Part shown: positions 5,661 to 13,841 of the stretch, piece by piece
Layout: each line of letters starts with the position of its first letter
How positions within the stretch are numbered: the first letter of the stretch is position 1
NCBI GenBank assembly: GCA_030691805.1
Contig: JAUYDP010000180.1
Coordinates: 1 to 13,841, forward strand
Source: Dehalococcoidia bacterium
Lineage (GTDB): Bacteria > Chloroflexota > Dehalococcoidia > JAUYDP01
DNA: 13,841 bases
Direction: 5' to 3'
Notes under the pieces: generated by a model
What the model was told of the DNA's origin: nothing
What the model saw: only the letters and a program-made list of their open reading frames with translations
The model's database searches: none
Made by a program: the position numbers and the translations under genes

Positions 5661-7010
5661 CTACTTACCTCTCTCGCGGCGGACACGGGCGGGGATGCCG
5701 TAAACAATTGCGCCCGGAGGCACATCCTTGGTAACCACCGAGCCAGCCCCAGTGACCGCTCTAGCCCCAACCCTAACCGGAGCCACCAGGATGGAGTCGC
5801 TCCCAACGAAAACCCCGTCTTCAATGATGGTCTGGTGCTTGGCTTTGCCGTCATAGTTAGCGGTGACAGTACCGGCCCCTATATTAACATTGTTGCCGAC
5901 CAGGGCGTCGCCAACATAGCTGAAATGCCCAATCTTCGTCCCCCGGCCCAGGCGGCTTGCCTTCAATTCCACGTAGTTGCCTACGTGAACGCCTGTCTCC
6001 AGGTAGACCCCTGGCCGGATATGGCAGAAAGGCCCCACGTCCACCTGGCCTTCTAGCGTGGCTCCCTCTACGACTGAAGACAAGACCGTGCATCCATCCC
6101 CCAGGACGGAGTCCTTGATGATCGAGTTTGGCCCTAGCAGACAGCCTTGTCCGACCTGGCTGCGTCCAAGGATGTATGTGTTGGGATAGATGATAGTATC
6201 GGCGCCTACTTTTACCCATTGGTCTATATAGATGGATGAAGGGTCCGACAAGGTCACGCCCTCGACCATCAGCCGCTCCCGTATCCGCTGGCGCAGGACG
6301 CCTTCCGCCAGGGCCAGCTCTACCCTGCTGTTTATGCCAAGAAATTCGCCTGGGTCTGCGCCAAGCGTTGCCTCGACACTTTCGCCCTTTGCAACCGCCG
6401 TCACCACCACATCGGTAAGGTAGTATTCCCCGTTCGGGTGGAGCGGCAGGTTGGTGAGAAGTCCCCAGAGCCAGGGAACCCGGAAGCAGTATATGCCGGT
6501 ATTCCATTCCTTGATTTCAAGCTGGCTCGTCGTAGCCTCTTTTTCCTCCACGATTCCCGCTACTCGACCCTCCTCGTCGCGCACCACTCGGCCGGCGCCC
6601 GCATGGTACCCGCCCATGCCGGAGAGCATGGAAACCGTGGCGCCTGAGGCGCGGTGGTGGACAAGCAGGCTCTCCAGGGTTTGAGGACTGATGAGAGGAG
6701 TATCTCCACAAAGCACCAGAAGGTCACCTGCCCAAGCTTGAAGGGGCTGGCTGACCTGGAGGACGGCGTGGCCGGTGCCAAGCTGCTCAGACTGCTCCAC
6801 GTACTCTACGGAATCGCCCAACGATTCCCTGACGCGCTGGCTTTTATGTCCCACGACCAGCAGAATACGGCTTACCCCAACCTGTCTGACAGATTCAATA
6901 ACGTGGACTGCCATGGGAAGCCCGGCCAGAGGATGCAGCGCTTTGGGAAGACTCGACTTCATGCGCGTTCCCTTGCCGGCAGCCAGGATTATCGCTATAC
7001 AGCTATCCAT
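5661..7010 (-). CDS. glmU: bifunctional GlcN-1-P acetyltransferase / GlcNAc-1-P uridylyltransferase
   Basis: GlmU makes UDP-GlcNAc, the precursor of peptidoglycan, in two cytosolic steps: acetylation of glucosamine-1-phosphate, then uridylyl transfer. The 449 residues are close to the usual ~456. The N-terminal pyrophosphorylase domain shows LAAGKGTRMKSSLPKALHPLAG (9-30, written here as one motif), QLGTGHAV (76-83), and Mg-binding Asp103 and Asn227 in CGDTPLI and GINSR. The C-terminal left-handed beta-helix (about 250-445) has hexapeptide repeats and the expected active-site residues Arg332, Lys350, His362 and Tyr365, with NYDG at 385-388. The ATG at 7008-7010 is preceded by only a weak AGGG. 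The gene diverges from alaS across 329 bp and leads the minus-strand pair with the CNNM/CBS gene. Confidence 0.96.
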   Translation of the reverse strand: MDSCIAIILAAGKGTRMKSSLPKALHPLAGLPMAVHVIESVRQVGVSRILLVVGHKSQRVRESLGDSVEYVEQSEQLGTGHAVLQVSQPLQAWAGDLLVLCGDTPLISPQTLESLLVHHRASGATVSMLSGMGGYHAGAGRVVRDEEGRVAGIVEEKEATTSQLEIKEWNTGIYCFRVPWLWGLLTNLPLHPNGEYYLTDVVVTAVAKGESVEATLGADPGEFLGINSRVELALAEGVLRQRIRERLMVEGVTLSDPSSIYIDQWVKVGADTIIYPNTYILGRSQVGQGCLLGPNSIIKDSVLGDGCTVLSSVVEGATLEGQVDVGPFCHIRPGVYLETGVHVGNYVELKASRLGRGTKIGHFSYVGDALVGNNVNIGAGTVTANYDGKAKHQTIIEDGVFVGSDSILVAPVRVGARAVTGAGSVVTKDVPPGAIVYGIPARVRRERGK

Positions 7011-7339
7011 ACCCTAAAATGAAAAAACAATGATAAAGGTACCGTTAAAGGTGCACTTCATCCTTGTTCAGTTTAGCTTTTGAGGCTCCGAAAGCCCCCT
7101 GCGTTATCAATCTTAGCTAATATAGTAATGGTGCGACAGATATGTGTCAAGTGCGGGGTGCTACCCACGGCGCGCTACCCTCTGCTTGATTGCGCCCAAT
7201 TGATTGCGGCCTTTAAGGTGGCATTGCTAAGAACCGGCCGCAATGAGGGGTGACAGGTTGCGCCCATGACCGGCCCCGTGCTGCCGCAAATTGACCCCAA
7301 ACCCCCCATGTCCTAAAATGGTTTGGCAATCGAAGATAG
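7011..7339. promoter_or_regulatory. divergent intergenic region between glmU and alaS
   Basis: This 329-bp stretch must hold promoters for both directions, but no clean -35/-10 pair stands out on either strand. The part next to glmU is AT-rich; the part next to alaS is GC-rich and contains the inverted repeat at 7203-7244. No T-box core (TGGNACCGCG) or other aminoacyl-tRNA synthetase leader is visible. Confidence 0.5.
7203..7244. repeat. perfect 9-bp inverted repeat in the alaS leader
   Basis: attgcggcc (7203-7211) and ggccgcaat (7236-7244) are exact complements 24 nt apart, about 95 bp upstream of alaS. They could form a stem in the 5' untranslated RNA or be two halves of a protein site. 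No T-run follows. Confidence 0.5.
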
Positions 7340-10066
<2,727 letters not shown>

Positions 10067-10069
10067 CCC

Positions 10070-11497
10070 ATGGCCCATGTAGTATACGTAGATCCTAGTG
10101 ATGAATTCGCCTCGCTGGTACAGAAGATCGAGGCAATATCAGGGGAAGACCTGGTCCTACTGGTCCCTAAAGGGAATATTCTACTTGAGGACACCCTACA
10201 CTGGCAACTTGTCCAGAGGCTTGTTCGGTCCTTAAGCAAAAGGGTAGTGGTCGTAACCCAAAGCAGGCATTCCCGGCACGCTGCCAGGAGGGCTGGTTTT
10301 CCGGTCTACCGGTCTCTAAGACGACTGAAGTTCAACGCGAGCCAGGCGCAGACCGCTACCCTTACCCCCTTTCTCAAGAAGGGTAGGGGGTCGGCCTTCC
10401 CGGTGGTTCTTGGTAGCATTCTTCTAGGTTTGCTTTTGTTCCTGGCCTTAGGCGCCTATCTCGTAGTACCGACAGGCGCTGTTACCATTAAGCCCGTGAC
10501 CCAGGAGATGGCGATGACCATCTCAATAAGGGCTACTGATCAGGCGAAAGAGATTGACGTACCCGGAGGAAGGATCCCGGCCCGATACCTGCGGACCCCA
10601 CTCGAGGGCATCGAAACGGTTGATACCACCGGCCGCAAGTCCGTTCCCGGAAAAGCTCGGGGAGAGGTCACCTTCCTCAACCGGAGCGCCTCCCGGCAGA
10701 CGGTGCAAGAATTCACTCTGGTAGCCGCTGGACTAGGGGCACAGTTCCTAACTCTCGAACAGGTGGAGCTAGCCCCATCCGGTGGGATGGGCCGTGCCCG
10801 GATTATCGCCCAGGTCCCTGGACCCGCAGGGAACCTCGGCAGCATGGCTATTGACCGGGTGGCAGACGACCCCCTGGCTCCGGTTCTAGCCGTCTGGAAC
10901 GAATTGCCAACCTTTGGCGGCCTGGAAGAGGATATCCCAGTGGTAACGGCCCAGGACCTGAGCAACCTCCGTGCGCGGCTGCGGGGAAAGCTCGCCAAAG
11001 ATGGCCAGTCCCAATTACAGGCCCTCAGGTCTGAGGGCGAATCCATCTACCCAATCACGGTCTCCTTCTCCACCTCAGAGGAGGTATTTGATAATGAATC
11101 AGGAGCCGAATCCGGAACCCTTACCCTACGCATGAAGGGAGAGGTCAGCGGCCTTGCATTCAACGGTAAGGACGTCAACCTGCTGGCCCAGAAAGCGCTG
11201 GAGGGGCAGGCGCTTCAAGGATTCCAACTCCAGACGCGCACACTGGAGGTCGCCCCGCTGGAGGCTTACGACTGGGGAGAAGGATGGGTGGCCTTTAGGG
11301 TCCTGGCCAGGGCTAAGGCCTCGGTTGTCGTAGAGGGAGACAAGGTAGTAGAATCCTTACGTGGCAAGAACCCTAAAGAAGCACAGGAGTACCTGAACTG
11401 GCGCTTTCCCCAGTCAGAGCAATTGAGCTTCCAGATCAGACCCGTGCAGCTTGATTGGGTCCCTATTTATTTCTGGAAGATTGAGGTGCGGTACTGA
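10070..11497 (+). CDS. single-pass membrane protein with baseplate-J/gp47-like extracellular region, function unknown
   Basis: I do not know a function for this 475-residue protein, but its layout is clear. Residues 1-88 form a cytoplasmic alpha/beta domain with alternating strands such as LVLLVPKGN (28-36) and RVVVVTQS (58-65). A basic linker follows at 80-106. One strong membrane helix lies at about 109-133. The remaining ~340 residues would be outside and beta-rich, with TTGRKSVPGKARGEVTFLN (186-204) and VPGPAGNLGSMAIDR (249-263). These resemble regions that automated annotation in Chloroflexota and Actinobacteria often labels baseplate J/gp47 family. No phage genes are nearby, so that label says little about its job. 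The ATG comes 3 bp after the alaS stop with no strong ribosome site, implying coupling, and ruvX starts 1 bp after its own stop. Linkage to mltG suggests an envelope role; that is inference. Confidence 0.85.
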   Translation: MAHVVYVDPSDEFASLVQKIEAISGEDLVLLVPKGNILLEDTLHWQLVQRLVRSLSKRVVVVTQSRHSRHAARRAGFPVYRSLRRLKFNASQAQTATLTPFLKKGRGSAFPVVLGSILLGLLLFLALGAYLVVPTGAVTIKPVTQEMAMTISIRATDQAKEIDVPGGRIPARYLRTPLEGIETVDTTGRKSVPGKARGEVTFLNRSASRQTVQEFTLVAAGLGAQFLTLEQVELAPSGGMGRARIIAQVPGPAGNLGSMAIDRVADDPLAPVLAVWNELPTFGGLEEDIPVVTAQDLSNLRARLRGKLAKDGQSQLQALRSEGESIYPITVSFSTSEEVFDNESGAESGTLTLRMKGEVSGLAFNGKDVNLLAQKALEGQALQGFQLQTRTLEVAPLEAYDWGEGWVAFRVLARAKASVVVEGDKVVESLRGKNPKEAQEYLNWRFPQSEQLSFQIRPVQLDWVPIYFWKIEVRY

Positions 11498-11498
11498 A

Positions 11499-11927
11499 AT
11501 GCGGGTGCTGGGCCTGGATATAGGTGACCGGCGAATCGGGATAGCCCTGAGCGATCCTCTGGGTATCCTGGCCTCTACATTGGGAGCTATTGAGCGTCGC
11601 AGCTTTGAATGGGACATTCAGTCGGTTATTGCCCTGGCCGATGAGCACGGCGTCGAGCGAATTGTGGTTGGCCTGCCCAGAAAACTGGACGGGAGCCTGG
11701 GTGAACAGGCCCGCAAAGTGGTGGAATTTGCCCAAGGTCTTATGGAAGCGTCTCACTTTCTGATTGAGTACTGGGACGAGCGTTTTTCTACCATTGAGGC
11801 CTCCGACCGCCTGCGTGAGGCAGGCGCAAAGAAGGTCAACCGTGGCCGGATCGACGCGGCGGCGGCATCGTATATTCTCCAGGGGTACCTGGACTCCAGA
11901 GGTCGCACCGGCGGTGGAAGTTCGTGA
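11499..11927 (+). CDS. ruvX: RuvX/YqgF, Holliday junction resolvase-like nuclease (16S pre-rRNA processing)
   Basis: This 142-residue RNase H-fold protein is of typical length. It shows LGLDIGDRRIGIALSDPLG (residues 4-22, with the first acidic residue Asp7), the IVVGLPRKLDG segment (55-65), YWDERFST (91-98) and the final RIDAAAASYIL (117-127) with Asp119. Family members finish the 5' end of 16S rRNA in several bacteria and have also been described as resolvase-like. The ATG at 11499 was chosen because the family begins at M-R-V-L-G-L-D, and GAGGTG lies upstream; the open frame starts 16 codons earlier inside the previous gene. The stop overlaps the GTG of mltG by four bases (GTGA), so the two are probably translationally coupled. 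Confidence 0.94.
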   Translation: MRVLGLDIGDRRIGIALSDPLGILASTLGAIERRSFEWDIQSVIALADEHGVERIVVGLPRKLDGSLGEQARKVVEFAQGLMEASHFLIEYWDERFSTIEASDRLREAGAKKVNRGRIDAAAASYILQGYLDSRGRTGGGSS

Positions 11928-12997
11928 GGACCTTCTTCCTTCTGGTGTTACTACTGGTGCTGCTGGCTTTAGTTGGGGGTTCTTCAGCTATCATATTGCA
12001 ACCGGAGTTGGCCGATAGAGGTGCCCAGAACCTGATCGAGCGCTATGACCGGCCGCCGGACGCCAAGGGTACGACGACGCTCTTCACCGTGCGGCCCGGC
12101 GACACCTCTGGTAAGATAGCTGAAGAGATGGAAAGAAAGGCCATCATCAGTAACGCCACCTTCTTCAAGATGTTGGTCGGGTACTATGGCCTGGACAAAG
12201 ATCTCAAAGCCGGGGACTATGAATTGAGCCCTGCTATGACCATGTCCGAGATCATAACCAAGCTTCACAGGGGCTTGATAAAAGCCACTCTAGTTACCAT
12301 TCCGGAGGGCTGGCGGCTGGACGAGATCGGCGAACTTGTGGCCAAGAAGGGCATATTCCCAAAGGATGACTTTCTAGCAGCGACACGAGGTAATTACGAT
12401 TACTCCTTCCTTAAGGATAGGCCCAGAGGCGCAACACTGGAAGGGTACTTGTTCCCGGACACCTATGAGATTCGACCCAAGCACACCCCTGCGGATTATG
12501 TAAACATAATGCTGGCCAACTTCCAGGCCAAGTTCACTCCTGCAATGGCGAATGCGGCCGGCAAGAGGGGACTGACTGTCCACCAGGCAATAACCCTGGC
12601 ATCCATAGTCGAGCGGGAAGCCGTCCGATCTGAGGAGCGCCCCATTATCGCCAGCGTCTTCCTCAACCGCCTTAAGCGTGACATTCCGCTTTATGCCGAT
12701 CCTACCATCCAGTATGCTCTAGGCAGCACCCCAGCCAGCGTAGCCCGATGGGGGTACTGGAAGCAGGATCTGTCACAGGCAGACCTTGACACCAACTCCC
12801 CGTATAACACCTATCGTAACCCCGGGCTGCCGCCCGGCCCTATCGCCAACCCCGGGATTGCGGCTATCCAGGCCGTGCTGGAACCGGCAGACACCAACTA
12901 CCTCTATTTTATGGCCAGGGGTGACGGTACCCATGCCTTCGCCGCCACTAAAGAAGAGCACGACCGGAACGTAAGCCGGTATACGGTGGGAAGATGA
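11924..12997 (+). CDS. mltG: endolytic murein transglycosylase MltG (YceG-like)
   Basis: MltG cleaves nascent glycan strands at the outer face of the membrane and so limits peptidoglycan chain length. The 357 residues start with an uncleaved signal anchor (hydrophobic 4-25). A LysM-like segment follows (about 52-112: FTVRPGDTSGKIAEEM), then the YceG catalytic domain. Its marks are EGYLFPDTYEI (173-183), LASIVEREA (225-233, with Glu230 the likely catalytic acid), ASVFLNRL (243-250), the DPTIQYALG segment (259-267), and SPYNTYRNPGLPPGPIANPG (292-311). The start GTG at 11924 overlaps the ruvX stop and has GGTGGAAG just ahead. The stop overlaps the aroE start (ATGA). The protein is complete and shows no defects. 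Confidence 0.95.
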   Translation: MRTFFLLVLLLVLLALVGGSSAIILQPELADRGAQNLIERYDRPPDAKGTTTLFTVRPGDTSGKIAEEMERKAIISNATFFKMLVGYYGLDKDLKAGDYELSPAMTMSEIITKLHRGLIKATLVTIPEGWRLDEIGELVAKKGIFPKDDFLAATRGNYDYSFLKDRPRGATLEGYLFPDTYEIRPKHTPADYVNIMLANFQAKFTPAMANAAGKRGLTVHQAITLASIVEREAVRSEERPIIASVFLNRLKRDIPLYADPTIQYALGSTPASVARWGYWKQDLSQADLDTNSPYNTYRNPGLPPGPIANPGIAAIQAVLEPADTNYLYFMARGDGTHAFAATKEEHDRNVSRYTVGR

Positions 12998-13841
12998 TGG
13001 TGCTCGTAGGACTCATTGGCTTTCCCGTAAAACATTCGATCTCGGCCGCCTTTCAACAGGCCGCCTTCGACCACTTGGGAATGAAGGCGCAATACGAGGT
13101 TTGGGAGGTCACAGCCGAGGAGTTGGAGGACAAGCTAGTGGAGCTGCGGGAGCCGGACCATCTGGGCGCGAACGTGACCATACCTCACAAGGAGACCGTT
13201 ATCCGTCTCCTCGACTACGTGGACGATCTAGCCCGCCGCATAGGCGCTGTAAACACCATCGTGAACCAGGGTGGGCATCTGGTGGGCTTTAATACCGACG
13301 CTCAAGGCTTCCTGGCGGCGCTTCGGCAGGATGGAGGCTTTGAGCCGCGTGGAAGAAGTGCCGTTCTTCTAGGTGCCGGCGGGGCCGCCCGGGCCGCCGC
13401 CTCCATACTCGTAGAAGAGGGTATAGGCTCGCTGGCAATCATCAACAGGAGCCAGGAGCGGGCAAAAGCACTGTCGCAGGACACGGAGCGGCGAGCAAAG
13501 AACAAGGAACACGGGCGGGTCACAGCCTACCCCTGGGAGCCGCAATCCCTTAGTAAAGCCCTCGAAAATTGCGATCTGGTGGTCAATTGCACACCCCTGG
13601 GCACCTGGGGCAGCAAGTGGGCGGAGCTTACACCGTTGGAGGCGTCCTCGATTCCTCGCGGCGCCCTCGTCTATGATTTGGTATACAACCCCCCGGAGAC
13701 ACCCCTGCTGGCGGAGGCCCGAAAGGCAGGGGCACGCACCCTTAGAGGCCTTCCCATGCTTGTCTACCAGGGAGCAGCCTCCTTCCAGCTCTGGACCGGG
13801 CGGAAGCCGCCGGTAGAGATAATGGCCGAGGCCGCCCGCCG
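12994..13841 (+). CDS. aroE: shikimate dehydrogenase (NADP+), 3' end outside window
   Basis: AroE reduces 3-dehydroshikimate to shikimate with NADPH in aromatic amino acid synthesis. The frame is open to the window end, giving about 282 residues, so only a short C-terminal piece can be missing. Numbering from the ATG at 12997, the substrate site is KHSIS (Ser14, Ser16), the catalytic pair is Lys65 in NVTIPHK and Asp101 in NTDAQGF, the dinucleotide loop is GAGGAARA, and NRSQERAK follows as the adenosine-phosphate side. NCTPLGT and LPMLVYQGAASFQLWTG complete the family signature. Two adjacent ATGs (12994, 12997) are possible starts: the first overlaps the mltG stop as ATGA, the second begins at the stop's last base. 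Both have GGTGGGAAG in front. Confidence 0.96.
   Translation, partial: MMVLVGLIGFPVKHSISAAFQQAAFDHLGMKAQYEVWEVTAEELEDKLVELREPDHLGANVTIPHKETVIRLLDYVDDLARRIGAVNTIVNQGGHLVGFNTDAQGFLAALRQDGGFEPRGRSAVLLGAGGAARAAASILVEEGIGSLAIINRSQERAKALSQDTERRAKNKEHGRVTAYPWEPQSLSKALENCDLVVNCTPLGTWGSKWAELTPLEASSIPRGALVYDLVYNPPETPLLAEARKAGARTLRGLPMLVYQGAASFQLWTGRKPPVEIMAEAAR

Noticed and set aside
5181..6056. A 291-codon plus-strand open frame
   Set aside because: It runs antisense to the CNNM/CBS gene and glmU, both of which carry full family motifs; the translation resembles no known protein.
7011..7339. T-box riboswitch before alaS
   Set aside because: The antiterminator core TGGNACCGCG and a following terminator with T-run are absent.
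10070..11497. Prophage or contractile injection system, from the baseplate-J-like resemblance
   Set aside because: No other phage or tail genes are nearby, and the protein has a membrane anchor and sits in a housekeeping run.

Overview
The window looks like a chromosomal segment of an uncultured Chloroflexota bacterium, most likely Dehalococcoidia-like. This is an inference from three things: the tight run alaS - membrane-anchored baseplate-J-like protein - ruvX - mltG - aroE, the protein families present, and moderately high GC coding DNA. No rRNA or other taxonomic marker is present. Most genes are ordinary core genes; the unusual material lies between about 0.5 and 4.2 kb.

Left edge (2-451, +): the C-terminal half of ispE (MEP isoprenoid pathway). 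Convergent with it is a two-gene minus-strand operon (1556-485) of a Soj/ParA-type ATPase and an overlapping small ribbon-helix-helix-like protein. It resembles a ParA/RHH partition cassette with no ParB.

Region 1557-4189 is a repeat-rich, gene-poor island. It holds a strongly AT-rich stretch upstream of parA, a 15-bp tandem duplication, an imperfect long hairpin repeat (27-nt arms), a perfect 28-bp palindrome, and three copies of a 106-bp element with CTAG ends. One copy has perfect 15-bp terminal inverted repeats; the other two are joined head to tail sharing one CTAG. The only convincing gene is a DUF5343-like protein (minus). Its upstream region carries seven exact GGACTG/CAGTCC hexamers within about 200 bp, a candidate operator array.

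Region 4190-7010 (minus) carries glmU (UDP-GlcNAc synthesis) and, 121 bp downstream of it, a CNNM/CBS/CorC-HlyC membrane protein. A 329-bp divergent intergenic region separates glmU from alaS.

Region 7340-13841 (+) is a compact operon-like run: alaS, a 475-aa single-pass membrane protein of unknown function, ruvX (Holliday junction resolvase-like / 16S pre-rRNA nuclease), mltG (peptidoglycan terminase) and aroE (shikimate dehydrogenase, cut by the window end). Gaps are 3 bp and 1 bp, followed by two 4-bp stop/start overlaps, so translational coupling is likely. MltG and GlmU both serve the cell envelope, which fits an envelope role for the 475-aa protein, but this is only context.
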